Below are positions 54,150 through 63,660 of a stretch of 64,000 nucleotides of DNA, piece after piece. This DNA comes from Rhodobacter sp. NTK016B. Lineage in GTDB: Bacteria; Pseudomonadota; Alphaproteobacteria; Rhodobacterales; Rhodobacteraceae. The notes under the pieces were generated by a model, which saw only the letters and a list, made by a program, of their open reading frames with translations, made no database searches and had not been told where the DNA came from. The position numbers and the translations under genes are program-made. Within the stretch, counting starts at the first letter, position 1. Each line of letters opens with the position of its first letter. The DNA is taken from the NCBI RefSeq assembly GCF_017303295.1, contig NZ_JAFKOK010000004.1, forward strand, positions 186,001-250,000, written 5' to 3'.

Positions 54150-54767
54150 TCAGCTCAGCGCCAGCCCGCCTTCGCGTTCCAGAAACGCCACGACCGCGTC
54201 GATCCCCACCGTGTTGCGAACCTGGGCCAGCACATAGGGTTTCGTACCACGCGCCTTTTGCGTGTCCGCTTCCAGAAGCGTCAGGTCGACCCCGACATAC
54301 GGCGCCAGATCGGTCTTGTTGACCACCAGAAGGTCCGATTTCGTCAGCCCCGGCCCGCGCTTGCGCGGAATGTCCTGCCCGGCGGCGGTGTCTATCACAT
54401 AGATCGTCAGATCCGCCAGCTCGGGCGAGAAGGTCGCGGCAAGGTTGTCACCGCCCGACTCGATCAAAATCAGGTCGAGCCCCGGAATGTCGGTCGTCAA
54501 TTCATCCACGGCGGCAAGGTTAATCGACGCATCCTCGCGGATCGCGGTATGCGGACAACCGCCTGTTTCGACGCCCTTGATGCGCGCCTCGGGCAGAACC
54601 TGCGCGCGCAGCAGGTAATCGGCATCCTCGCGCGTGTAGATGTCATTGGTGATCACCGCCATCGAGCAGCGCCCGGCCAGCGCCCGCGCAAGTTGCTCGG
54701 TCAGCGAGGTCTTGCCGCAGCCCACCGGGCCGCCGATCCCGACCCGAAGGGGGCCATGTTTACTCAT
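54150..54767 (-). CDS. ureG: Urease accessory GTPase UreG
   Basis: This 205-residue GTPase delivers nickel for the urease active site. The P-loop GGPVGCGKT (12-20), [10 protein letters not shown], the metal-binding Cys-x-His in [29 protein letters not shown] and the G4 motif NKTDLA are all intact. It overlaps ureF by 4 bp and is last in the ureE-yrhK-ureF-ureG unit. Confidence 0.97.
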   Translation of the reverse strand: MSKHGPLRVGIGGPVGCGKTSLTEQLARALAGRCSMAVITNDIYTREDADYLLRAQVLPEARIKGVETGGCPHTAIREDASINLAAVDELTTDIPGLDLILIESGGDNLAATFSPELADLTIYVIDTAAGQDIPRKRGPGLTKSDLLVVNKTDLAPYVGVDLTLLEADTQKARGTKPYVLAQVRNTVGIDAVVAFLEREGGLALS

Positions 54768-55834
54768 GTGCGAAAGATCCTGACGTCTTGGGTTTCGTGT
54801 TCGAAAGCGGCCAGATCCCCGGCCAGCGCAGAGCCGCCGAGATCGTCGAGCGTGGCCTCGGCCGCCTGGCTCGCCAGCGCAAGGATGACCGGTGCAAGAC
54901 GGGCAAGGACCGTCTGACCCTCGGTCTGGCCCAGCGGAACATGGCGCACGGCGATGGTGACGAGGTTCCCGGCAAAGCCCTGAAGGTAAAGCGCAATCAC
55001 GGTCGAGGACGGCAATGCCGTCCGCCGCGCGGCCTCGGCAAGCGCGACGGGCAGGGTGCGCGGGCCATGGGATCTGGGGGGCATGTCTGTGATGTTGCTT
55101 TGATGCGACGCGGTGGACGGATCGGCCCCGGCAACCGTCGAGATCGGTGCGGACCGGGGGCTTTCCATGTCTGTCGCATTAGTGCCAGTGGTCTCTGGCA
55201 TCGCCCGAGGAGTGACCTCGTCTGTGCGTGCTGGCCCTGTCTGAGCGCTGGCATTCGCGGTTGTCTGTTGCGGTTGTTTCCAGCCTTGGTGGGCCTCTGT
55301 CGGCTCTGCTTCGGGCGTAAGAGCGGAAGACGGCGCGGCTGCACCACCGTCACCAGTCTCCTGCGAGACCGACGCAACGCTCTCTCTCTTAGCCGAGGTC
55401 AGACCTTCGCCGGGTTGCGCGGCCGGATCCGTTGGCATCGTTGCTGCCGGGGCCGCGCTCACTTGAGCAGCCGCATTCGCGCCCGGCACATCAGCCCCGC
55501 CCATTCCGGCGATCGTCCGCGCCAGCGCGGCGCCCTGATCGAGCGTCTCTTTCAGTCGCTCGGCCGAAGGGGCCAGCGCGCGTGCCAGCGCATCGAGCGC
55601 GTCGAGATCGTTTTCCTTCCGCAGCCCCTGCGCCAACAGCACCGCATCCTGCCATCCTGCCCCGTGCAACAAGATGCCGGTCAGCCAGTCTTCGAGCGTC
55701 GCGGCGTCATGGATGGTGCCGGTCGCTACCACCCGTTCGAGCCCGTGCGAATAGGCAAAGGCACCGGTCGGAAAGGCCGGCGAAAGCCATTGCGTCAAGC
55801 AAAGCAGATCGGCTGCGTTGGGCGTGTCAGTCAT
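54764..55834 (-). CDS. ureF: Urease accessory protein UreF with a large low-complexity insertion
   Basis: This 356-residue UreF is far above the usual 210-240. Residues 1-118 match UreF ([21 protein letters not shown]), as do 258-356 ([37 protein letters not shown]). The ~139 residues between them (about 119-257; 55064-55480) are Ala/Thr/Pro/Ser/Gln-rich with no visible fold. They fall in the loop between helices where UreF normally has a short stretch. UreF, UreD and UreG form the nickel-delivery complex on the urease apoprotein. The frame is intact across the insert. The gene overlaps yrhK (8 bp) and ureG (4 bp). Confidence 0.93.
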   Translation of the reverse strand: MTDTPNAADLLCLTQWLSPAFPTGAFAYSHGLERVVATGTIHDAATLEDWLTGILLHGAGWQDAVLLAQGLRKENDLDALDALARALAPSAERLKETLDQGAALARTIAGMGGADVPGANAAAQVSAAPAATMPTDPAAQPGEGLTSAKRESVASVSQETGDGGAAAPSSALTPEAEPTEAHQGWKQPQQTTANASAQTGPARTDEVTPRAMPETTGTNATDMESPRSAPISTVAGADPSTASHQSNITDMPPRSHGPRTLPVALAEAARRTALPSSTVIALYLQGFAGNLVTIAVRHVPLGQTEGQTVLARLAPVILALASQAAEATLDDLGGSALAGDLAAFEHETQDVRIFRT

Positions 55835-56108
55835 TGAGCCTCTTGGCGACGTCTTCGACATCGCCGAGTGTCACCATCCTGATCTCGCGTGCAAGCCGGA
55901 TCGTCGGTTTCAGCCCGAAGCAGATCGAGCCCACGATGAACATCCAGGTGCCGATGGTCACAGTGCTTTCCCACAAGAACAGCACCGAGCCCACGATGAA
56001 CAGCCCGGCGGCGCTGAAATCGACCATCGTATAGGCGATCTCATAGGTCGCCCAGATACGCGCGTGATCGGCCGAGGCATGACGGTTTCCGGGGGCAAAC
56101 AGCTTCAT
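55827..56108 (-). CDS. YrhK-domain membrane protein
   Basis: This is a 93-residue protein with two hydrophobic helices (about 24-46 and 50-66). The text TYEIAYTMVDFSAAGLFIVGS and FIVGSICFGLKPTIRLAREI matches the YrhK domain. The function of YrhK is unknown. It is locked into the urease accessory operon: its start overlaps the ureE stop by 4 bp and its stop overlaps the ureF start by 8 bp. That suggests a role linked to urease or nickel, but this is inference from position. Confidence 0.85.
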   Translation of the reverse strand: MKLFAPGNRHASADHARIWATYEIAYTMVDFSAAGLFIVGSVLFLWESTVTIGTWMFIVGSICFGLKPTIRLAREIRMVTLGDVEDVAKRLND

Positions 56109-56725
56109 TGATCGTCCCCGTCCAGAGTGGAATGCACGCCATGGTGGTGAACAACGTCTGATACGCGATCATGGGCGTGATGATGTCCATGTTTATTATC
56201 GCCATGCGTATGATCGCCATGCTCACTGTCGCCATGGTGATGACCATGTCCGGCATGCGAGTGGCCATGATCATGCCCCATGGTCCGGCCGGTCCCGTAG
56301 GCGCCCGATTCCGGCGCGAAGGGTTGCGTCACGCGGGTGATCGTCGCGCCCAGCCCTTCAAGCATCCGCTCGAGCACATGGTCTTCGCGGATCAGCAAAT
56401 GGTCTTCATGGATTTCGCAGGGCGTGTGGCGGTTGCCGATATGCCAGGCCAGTCGCGCCAGATCGCCCGTGACGCGCAGCACGGCCTCACCGGCAGCGAC
56501 GATGCGGATCACCCGGCCGTCTTCAAGCTCGAAGCCCCAATACTCGTCAAGATTGGTGACGGCGGGCAGGTCGACCATGAAGCCCTGACCGTGCTGCGTT
56601 TGCAGCCTTTTGCGTCGCAGCATCCGTGCGTCATAATCCAAAACGACGCTGTCATAACTTTCGGGCACGGCGTCGTGCAGCAGGCGGGCGACCGGCGGAA
56701 GGTCGGAATTGGGCAGATCGTGCAT
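56105..56725 (-). CDS. ureE: Urease accessory nickel-binding protein UreE
   Basis: This 206-residue metallochaperone has an N-terminal peptide-binding domain, a C-terminal ferredoxin-like metal domain (LAWHIGNRHTPCEIHEDHLLIREDHVLERML) and an unusually His-rich tail (about 152-202, with runs such as HDHGHSHAGHGHHHGD). The tail should bind or store several nickel ions, as in Klebsiella UreE. GAGGATACC precedes the ATG at 56725. It is first in the second urease block, with its own promoter presumably in the 71 bp before a divergent + strand gene. Confidence 0.95.
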   Translation of the reverse strand: MHDLPNSDLPPVARLLHDAVPESYDSVVLDYDARMLRRKRLQTQHGQGFMVDLPAVTNLDEYWGFELEDGRVIRIVAAGEAVLRVTGDLARLAWHIGNRHTPCEIHEDHLLIREDHVLERMLEGLGATITRVTQPFAPESGAYGTGRTMGHDHGHSHAGHGHHHGDSEHGDHTHGDNKHGHHHAHDRVSDVVHHHGVHSTLDGDDQ

Positions 56726-56796
56726 CCCGGTATCCTCGTAAACGTGGTGTTTACCCTCGCATCGCACCATCGCGGACGCAAGCGATGGAGGAAACG

Positions 56797-57195
56797 ATGA
56801 GGATATCGGCAGAAGTCGATGAACTGGCGATGGTGCGCAGCCGTATCGCCCGGCTCAGAGCGCGCGAAGCAGAGTTATGCGCCACGCTGATCGCGGGCGA
56901 TGCTGCGGCGCGGCGCGGGCGCTGGACAATCGCCCATCTGCGCGAAATCCGGGTGCGCGTGTTTGATCACCGGCTTTTGCCGCTCGACCTGCAGGCGGAT
57001 GGAACGTTCTGGCAAGAGCAGACGAAAATCGTTGTGGATGTGAGCCTACGCGACGGTCTGGCGCCGGGTGCGACGGATATGCGCGCGGATGACCGGCAAC
57101 TGGCATCGCAGAATGCCTTGGTGCCCGCCATACCCGACCTGGCCGACGCGGCACTGATCGCCATGTCGCAAGAGGTCGACGCCGCCTGGACCTGA
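56797..57195 (+). CDS. Unknown 132-residue protein
   Basis: I do not recognise this protein. Residues 1-30 look like a short coiled coil (VDELAMVRSRIARLRAREAEL). The middle is basic (RRGRWTIAHLREIRVRVFDH), and the remainder is mixed with Asp/Ala-rich loops. No signal peptide or membrane helix. GGAGG lies 5 nt before the ATG at 56797, which supports a real gene. It faces away from ureE and sits between the two urease blocks on the opposite strand. It is followed by the folded non-coding stretch at 57234-57560. Confidence 0.65.
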   Translation: MRISAEVDELAMVRSRIARLRAREAELCATLIAGDAAARRGRWTIAHLREIRVRVFDHRLLPLDLQADGTFWQEQTKIVVDVSLRDGLAPGATDMRADDRQLASQNALVPAIPDLADAALIAMSQEVDAAWT

Positions 57196-57233
57196 CGAGA
57201 AAAGGGCGCGTCGCGTCAGCTGGGACGGAAAAA

Positions 57234-57364
57234 GTGTCTCTTGGCAGGAGGTGTCAGCGCGGGGTCTTGGTGCCGCCGAAACCCCGCCAAGTGCAGCGCG
57301 CCTTCGGCGAAAGTTTCGGCTTCAGAGCCTTTCGCTCGAGAGCCAAGACACCCCCCGCGCTGAC
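57234..57364. ncRNA. Highly structured non-coding element with nested and competing inverted repeats
   Basis: The outer stem joins GTCAGCGCGGGG (57253-57264) with CCCCGCGCTGAC (57353-57364), 12 of 12 paired. It continues with TCTTGG (57265-57270) and CCAAGA (57343-57348) after a CACC bulge. Inside, GCCGAAAC (57275-57282) can pair with GTTTCGGC (57313-57320). GCGAAAG (57307-57313) can pair with CTTTCGC (57329-57335). These two inner helices share base 57313 and cross, so they exclude each other. An alternative outer arm GTGTC-TC-TTGGC (57234-57245) also matches the right arm. It may be an RNA or a MITE-like palindrome. Confidence 0.5.
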
Positions 57365-57436
57365 GTCGTTTCCGGCTACGCGAAGTTGCTGCCGGCGCGA
57401 CATGTGAGACGGCGTCTTGCTCAGGCGTATCTGTTG

Positions 57437-57559
57437 AAACCCTCCTGCGGCGAGGGTTTGGCAAGCAAATCCGTCATGGCCGGGTCACGCGATGCTAAAA
57501 CCCCATGACAACACAAGCCCCGCGGCGGCGTTCACCCGGTCAGAAACCCGAGCGCCGCC
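57437..57559. other. Two further hairpins downstream of the DUF1127 gene
   Basis: AAACCCTC (57437-57444) and GAGGGTTT (57452-57459) form a perfect 8 bp stem with loop CTGCGGC. GGCGGCG (57524-57530) and CGCCGCC (57553-57559) form a 7 bp stem that, on the - strand, starts 14 nt after the DUF1127 stop and could end its transcript. No open frame with a ribosome site is seen in 57196-57572. Confidence 0.45.
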
Positions 57560-57572
57560 CTGCCGTTGATGC

Positions 57573-57794
57573 TTACAGACACAGACGGTCGCGGAAGACG
57601 TGTTGGACGATACCGTCGCGGGTGATGCCCATACGCTCGAGCTGCGCGTCCGACATCAGTTGCAGGCGTTCGATCTCGTCACGACGCGACCGGGCTTCGA
57701 CGAAGGCATTGACCCCTTGGCCGAGCGCTACGAAGAACGCGTCGATCTGCGCGCGCAGGCGCGGCGAAAAATCGGAAGTGCTGGTGAAGGCCAT
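57573..57794 (-). CDS. DUF1127 small protein
   Basis: This 73-residue protein has the DUF1127 pattern at its C-terminal end: SRRDEIERLQLMSDAQLERMGITRDGIVQHVFRDRL. The N-terminal part is Phe/Ala-rich. GAGG lies 9 nt before the ATG at 57794. Short DUF1127 proteins are RNA-linked: R. sphaeroides CcaF1 of this family binds RNA, and its gene is co-transcribed with several small RNAs (CcsR1-4). The structured DNA on its downstream side makes a similar layout possible here. The functional link is inference. Confidence 0.88.
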   Translation of the reverse strand: MAFTSTSDFSPRLRAQIDAFFVALGQGVNAFVEARSRRDEIERLQLMSDAQLERMGITRDGIVQHVFRDRLCL

Positions 57795-57949
57795 TGTGGA
57801 AACCTCGTTTGGCTGGCGGGTTTCCTCCCTGATATCAAGATAGGACAAGAGTGCTGACATAACCATTGACCATTCGGCATGGGCGCTTTGCACTTGCAGC
57901 ATGGCGCGTCGGAAGCGGCAAACCAGTTTGCGGTGGACGGGATGGGAAA

Positions 57950-58065
57950 GGGGGCTGTCTGCCCCCTCTTGGCCTCCGGCCAATTCACCCCCGAGGATAC
58001 TTCCGGATCAAAGATGATGGTTAACGGCAACTTAACCATCTTTGTTCTTCAAATATCCCGGGGGG
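57950..58065. repeat. Intergenic repeat copy B and an inverted partner, forming a hairpin
   Basis: GGGGG-CTGTCTG-CCCCC (57950-57966), TCTTGGCC and GAGGATACTTCCGGATCAAAG repeat copy A. An inverted motif (CCATCTTTGTTCTTCAAATA from 58036) faces it. The two give a stem of CAAAGATG + GTTAA with TTAAC + CATCTTTG (58009-58044; 13 bp and a 3 nt bulge). It is about 73 bp after the ureC stop on the - strand and may end the ureDAJBC transcript. A run of GGGGGGCC/GGCCCCCC stems (58050-58085) follows. Confidence 0.7.
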
Positions 58066-58116
58066 GCCGGGGGGGCTGGCCCCCCGAAGCAGCCGCGAGC
58101 ACCGGGTGCAATGTGT

Positions 58117-59826
<1,710 letters not shown>

Positions 59827-59860
59827 GGGGGTGTCCTTTCTTGCGGGCGGGATGGCGCGG

Positions 59861-60361
59861 TCAGTCGACCCAGAGGCCGTGAGCCTTGTGCCAATCCTCA
59901 AGCGAGGCATCGGGGTAGCGGGCGAAGCTGCGGTCCTGCGGTCCGGCCAGCACGGGAACCCAGTCGGGCTTGAAATCGAGCATCATATGCGTGCGCTCGG
60001 GCGCTTCTGGCAGTGGCGTGTCGATGATGGCGGCCAGCGGATGGACCAGAGCGGGCCAAGTCGGATCGAAAAGCCACAGATGGCAGCCGCAACGTGTGCA
60101 GAAATTGCGCTCGGCGGTCGACAGACGGCAGGCGCCGTCCTCGTCATGGATCTCGGCGCGGAATACGCCGAGATTTTCGGCCCCCTCGATGGTCAGGGTG
60201 TCGGCGCGGGCGCCCAGATTGATCGCGTAGCCGCCCCCGCCCGAGGTCTTGCGACAGATCGAGCAATAGCAAAGCTGGTAGGGCACGGGCGTATGGCTGT
60301 TCACGCCGAACCGTACCGCGCCGCAATGGCAGCTGCCCTGAAGCACGCGCCCGCCGCTCAT
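59861..60361 (-). CDS. GFA/CENP-V-family zinc protein inside the urease operon
   Basis: This is a 166-residue protein of the glutathione-dependent formaldehyde-activating (GFA) domain family. It has zinc-binding Cys pairs at [24 protein letters not shown] and [11 protein letters not shown]. Actual Gfa activity is uncertain for most members. It lies between ureB and ureC on the same strand (34 bp before the ureC start, 97 bp after the ureB stop). Location inside the operon is unusual, and I see nothing that ties it to urea hydrolysis. Confidence 0.9.
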   Translation of the reverse strand: MSGGRVLQGSCHCGAVRFGVNSHTPVPYQLCYCSICRKTSGGGGYAINLGARADTLTIEGAENLGVFRAEIHDEDGACRLSTAERNFCTRCGCHLWLFDPTWPALVHPLAAIIDTPLPEAPERTHMMLDFKPDWVPVLAGPQDRSFARYPDASLEDWHKAHGLWVD

Positions 60362-60458
60362 TCTGTGATCCGTCCGTTTTGAGGCCGGGTCATGACCGGC
60401 GCAGGAGGCGAGGCGGGCATCGGCAATGGCGGCAACGGCGAAGGCGCGAGGCGGGCCA

Positions 60459-60767
60459 TCACGACAGCTTTCCCATCACGCGGGCATTGAAGCCGTAGAC
60501 CGTGCGCGCGCCCTCGAAGGGGATCAGGCGCACCTCACGCGTCTGGCCCGGCTCGAAGCGCACGGCGGTGCCGGCGGGAATGTCGAGCCGCTGGCCCAGC
60601 GCCGCCTCGCGGTCGAAGCGAAGCCCCGGATTGGTTTCGGCGAAATGGTAATGCGACCCCACCTGCACCGGCCGGTCGCCGGTATTGGCGACTTCCAGCG
60701 TCGTGACCGGCGCATCGGCATTGAGGGTGATGTCGCCCTCGGCAGGAAACAGCTCTCCGGGGATCAT
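60459..60767 (-). CDS. ureB: Urease beta subunit
   Basis: This 102-residue structural subunit reads [16 protein letters not shown], then [21 protein letters not shown] (the urea-channel-lining HYHF segment) and [16 protein letters not shown]. Length and text match UreB. TAAGGAGC precedes the ATG. It assembles with UreA and UreC. The adjacent ureJ ends 10 bp before its start on the same strand. Confidence 0.97.
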   Translation of the reverse strand: MIPGELFPAEGDITLNADAPVTTLEVANTGDRPVQVGSHYHFAETNPGLRFDREAALGQRLDIPAGTAVRFEPGQTREVRLIPFEGARTVYGFNARVMGKLS

Positions 60768-60777
60768 GATACGCTCC

Positions 60778-61353
60778 TTATGCCAGAGCCAGGACAAGGC
60801 CCGCACCGGCGGTCAGGGCGCCGAGGCCCCGCATCGACAGCGTGTTGACCGCGCGACCCATGCCGAGACCCGCGCCGTGCAGCGCGGCGGTGGCCAGCGC
60901 GAAGCCCAGCGCATAGGCGGCCAGCCCTGTGGCCGGGCCTTCCGCGCCATGCGCCCAGCCATGGGCAAGGCCAAAGGCCGCGACCACCGGCAGCAGCAGC
61001 GCAGTGGGCACACGGACGGCCATGGCGATCAGCGCGCCCAGCACGATGATCGAGGCGAGGATCATCGGCTCCATCGCCGGGAAGGTCAGGCCCGCCGCGC
61101 CCAACGCACCGCCGGCCAGCATCGCGCCCACGAAGGTGGCGGGCGTGGCCAGCACCGAGGCGCCACCGCGCTGCGCCGCGATCAGCCCGACCGCCAGCAT
61201 CGCCAGAACGTGGTCCAGACCGCCCAACGGATGCGACAGGCCGCTCATGAAAGACAGGCCGGAATGCGCGCCGCTATGCGCCAGCGCGAGCGTGGGCAGG
61301 GCGGCGAGAGGCAGGGCGACGGGCAGGGCGAGGGCGAGGGCGAATGCGCGCAT
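60778..61353 (-). CDS. ureJ: HupE/UreJ nickel-permease-like protein
   Basis: This 191-residue membrane protein starts with a signal-like helix ([18 protein letters not shown]) and has about six hydrophobic segments. [24 protein letters not shown] carries the family HP-x(5)-DH signature, and [15 protein letters not shown] holds the second His-rich motif. Members are thought to bring nickel or a similar cation across the envelope. It sits between ureA and ureB, the common ureJ position in alphaproteobacteria. Confidence 0.93.
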   Translation of the reverse strand: MRAFALALALPVALPLAALPTLALAHSGAHSGLSFMSGLSHPLGGLDHVLAMLAVGLIAAQRGGASVLATPATFVGAMLAGGALGAAGLTFPAMEPMILASIIVLGALIAMAVRVPTALLLPVVAAFGLAHGWAHGAEGPATGLAAYALGFALATAALHGAGLGMGRAVNTLSMRGLGALTAGAGLVLALA

Positions 61354-61373
61354 GGGGATTTCCTTGGGATAGG

Positions 61374-61676
61374 TCAACGGATCGGATGATGGACGGTGAC
61401 GAGCTTGGTGCCGTCGGGAAAGGTGGCCTCGACCTGCACGGAGTGGATCATCTCGGGGATGCCCTCCATGCATTGCGCGGCGGTGATGACATGGGCGCCG
61501 GCTTCCATCAGCTCCGACACCGGGCGGCCATCGCGGGCGCCTTCGACGACGAAATCGGTGATCAGCGCGACCGCTTCGGGATGGTTCAGCTTCACGCCGC
61601 GTTCAAGCCGCCCGCGCGCGACCATCGCGGCGAGGCTGACCAGAAGCTTGTCCTTTTCGCGGGGGGTAAGGTTCAT
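61374..61676 (-). CDS. ureA: Urease gamma subunit
   Basis: This 100-residue subunit begins [20 protein letters not shown] and contains [22 protein letters not shown] and the conserved C-terminal THHP-type end (LVTVHHPIR). The length is exactly that of bacterial UreA. It starts 26 bp after the ureD stop and has GAACGGC before the ATG. Confidence 0.97.
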   Translation of the reverse strand: MNLTPREKDKLLVSLAAMVARGRLERGVKLNHPEAVALITDFVVEGARDGRPVSELMEAGAHVITAAQCMEGIPEMIHSVQVEATFPDGTKLVTVHHPIR

Positions 61677-61702
61677 GCCGTTCTCCGGGACATTCGGGTC
61701 TC

Positions 61703-62491
61703 CTAGATCTGCCAGACGCGGGGCAAGGGGCCCGGGCGCAGGACCTGCACGAGGCGGGCGATCTGGCGCCTGAGCGGCCAGCCATCCGCCGCCATCAAAC
61801 GTATCGTCAGTTTTCCATCGAAGCCAGAGGCCGCGCCCCGCACGCCCGCTTCATTCAGCGCGGCACGGACCGGACCCAGCGCATCCTCGGCCCCCTGCGC
61901 GATCAGCGCCATCGAGGCAAATGCGCGCGCGCCGTTCAGCGTCGCGGTGCCGTGCAGCGCGCTTGCGGTCAGCTTGAGCGGCTCGACCAGAAGCGGGCGG
62001 CCCGCGCGCGAAATCTCGCGCGTGTCGTGCAGCAGAAGATCCTGCACCGTCTCGCCCATCGCCGCGCGGCCCAGAACGATGGCTTCCAGCGTCAGGCATT
62101 CCGCCTGCGGCCCCAGCGCGATGCGGGTGCGGCGGCGCAGAGCCGAGCGGTCGAACAGGATGGTTTCCTGCGGCAGCCAGTCCAGCCGACCATGCGTGAT
62201 ATCGAGCGCCACATCCATCCGCGCGATGCCGTCGCCCGCCCGATAGGCGCGCTCGGCGGTCTGTGTGGTGGCGGTGGTGTCGCTGTCGCAATGCAGCGCA
62301 TAGCCCAGCCGGTCGCCGCCGGTCAGCCCGCCAGAGGTGTTCAGGAACACGATTTCGGGGCGCTTGGGATCGGGCAGGGTGATCGCCTTGGCCGAGCCTT
62401 GCGTGAACAGCCGCCGGATCCGCCCGCCCTGCAAGGCGACATCGGCGGTGCCTCGGGTGCGCTGATGCAGGATCTGGGGTTGGGCGTGCAT
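61703..62491 (-). CDS. ureD: Urease accessory protein UreD
   Basis: This 262-residue chaperone binds the apo-urease and recruits UreF/UreG for nickel loading. [20 protein letters not shown] (about 52-71) and [12 protein letters not shown] are family signatures. [20 protein letters not shown] lies mid-protein. The C-terminus PLPRVWQI is typical. It is first of the urease block, with a ~290 bp divergent upstream gap holding a palindromic site at 62605-62623. Confidence 0.95.
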   Translation of the reverse strand: MHAQPQILHQRTRGTADVALQGGRIRRLFTQGSAKAITLPDPKRPEIVFLNTSGGLTGGDRLGYALHCDSDTTATTQTAERAYRAGDGIARMDVALDITHGRLDWLPQETILFDRSALRRRTRIALGPQAECLTLEAIVLGRAAMGETVQDLLLHDTREISRAGRPLLVEPLKLTASALHGTATLNGARAFASMALIAQGAEDALGPVRAALNEAGVRGAASGFDGKLTIRLMAADGWPLRRQIARLVQVLRPGPLPRVWQI

Positions 62492-62604
62492 GGCTTGGGG
62501 ATACCGTGACCGGCGGGCGGGCGAAAAGAGGGGGCGCGGCGGGCGACGGGCAATGGCGGGTTGAGTGACCCGTCAAGGGAAGGATTGCCCGTGTCTTGTG
62601 CGTT

Positions 62605-62623
62605 GTGCTCTAAATTTAAGCAC
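62605..62623 (-). promoter_or_regulatory. Palindromic site upstream of the urease operon
   Basis: GTGCT-CTAAATTTA-AGCAC is a perfect 5 bp dyad around an AT-rich 9 bp core, about 114 bp before the ureD start. In this GC-rich sequence the core stands out. It satisfies the T-N11-A shape of LysR-type operators. It shares GTGC/GCAC elements with NtrC sites but in the reverse arrangement. The rest of the gap (62492-62781) shows no gene. Confidence 0.45.
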
Positions 62624-62781
62624 GGCAAGAGAAATCGCCCCGACTCAGGCGCTTGCCGGTCCGCTGGCGCTGCCGGATCGTCCAAAGCTTGCCGCGCCCA
62701 TGGGCGTTTTGCCGCTTTCGCTCGCGCCCGAACTTTGCCAGCATGGTCCCGGGATGATCCCACCGGACAAGCGTGAGAGCC

Positions 62782-63660
62782 ATGAGACCCGATGCACGAT
62801 GGGCCTTCGCCCGCTACCGCGCGATTGCACACCGCCTGCCGCCCACCACGCGGCTCTGGCCCAGACACAGCTACCGGATTCTGGATCTCGATTACGTCCT
62901 GAAGCGCTATGATGGTTTCATTCTGGACGCGTTCGGCGTGCTGAATATCGGCGAGGGCGTGCTGGAGCAGGCGCTCGTGCGGGTGGCGAAAATGCGCGCT
63001 CTGGGCAAGAAGGTCATGGTGCTGACCAACGGCGCCTCGGCCCCGCGCGCGGCGGCTTTGGCCAAGTATCATGGCTGGGGCTTCGACTTTTCCGACGCCG
63101 AGGTGATCGCCAGCCGGGATCTGGCCGGCGCGGCGCTGGCCGGGCGCGGTGGCGTATGGGCCGGGATCGCGCCTGACGGCGCGGGATTCGGCGATCTGCC
63201 GGGGGATGTGCGGGCGCTGGACGACGCTCTGCTGGACCGCGCGGACGGGTTTTTGTTCCTTGGCTCGCAGGACTGGACCGACGCGAAACAGGCGGCGCTG
63301 ATCGCCGCGCTGAAAGCCCGCCCGCGTCCGGTAATCTGCGCCAATCCCGACATCGTCGCCCCGCGCGAAGACGGCTTCACATGGGAGCCGGGCCACTGGG
63401 CGCATCAATTGCCGGTCCCGGTCGAATACCATGGCAAGCCCTTTGCCGGTGCCTTCGATGCGGCGCTCGCGGCGATGGGGTTGCCCGCCGAGCGCGTGGC
63501 GATGGTGGGCGACACGCTGCACACCGATATCCTCGGCGGTCACGCGGCCGGATGTGCAACCGTGCTGATCAAAGGGCACGGGTTCTTCAAGGGCGTCGAT
63601 CCCGACGGCTTTATCGAGGCCACAGGCATCGTGCCCACCTTCATCGCGGACGAGACATGA
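62782..63660 (+). CDS. HAD-superfamily subfamily IIA phosphatase-like protein
   Basis: This hydrolase of about 292 residues resembles the HAD-IIA group often found in alphaproteobacteria (TIGR01459-like). The nucleophile motif is ILDAFGVLNIG (Asp 49). The second motif lies in VMVLTNGAS, a cap-type domain is in the middle, and the Mg-binding loop is AMVGDTLHTDILGGHAAG. The position after the nucleophile that is usually Asp holds Phe, as in that subgroup. Substrate unknown. The ATG at 62782 is used; a GTG at 62773 is in frame. Its stop overlaps the next gene by 4 bp. Confidence 0.88.
   Translation: MRPDARWAFARYRAIAHRLPPTTRLWPRHSYRILDLDYVLKRYDGFILDAFGVLNIGEGVLEQALVRVAKMRALGKKVMVLTNGASAPRAAALAKYHGWGFDFSDAEVIASRDLAGAALAGRGGVWAGIAPDGAGFGDLPGDVRALDDALLDRADGFLFLGSQDWTDAKQAALIAALKARPRPVICANPDIVAPREDGFTWEPGHWAHQLPVPVEYHGKPFAGAFDAALAAMGLPAERVAMVGDTLHTDILGGHAAGCATVLIKGHGFFKGVDPDGFIEATGIVPTFIADET

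Noticed and set aside
54788-55837. A 349-codon + strand frame antisense to ureF, which might have explained the UreF insert.
   Set aside because: The text is Arg/Gly-rich and motif-free. It does not begin or end at the insert and shows no ribosome site, so it does not account for the insertion.
57251-57508. A GTG-initiated + strand frame after AGGAG in the structured element.
   Set aside because: The AGGAG directly abuts the GTG with no spacing, and the frame consists of the arms of the inverted repeats.
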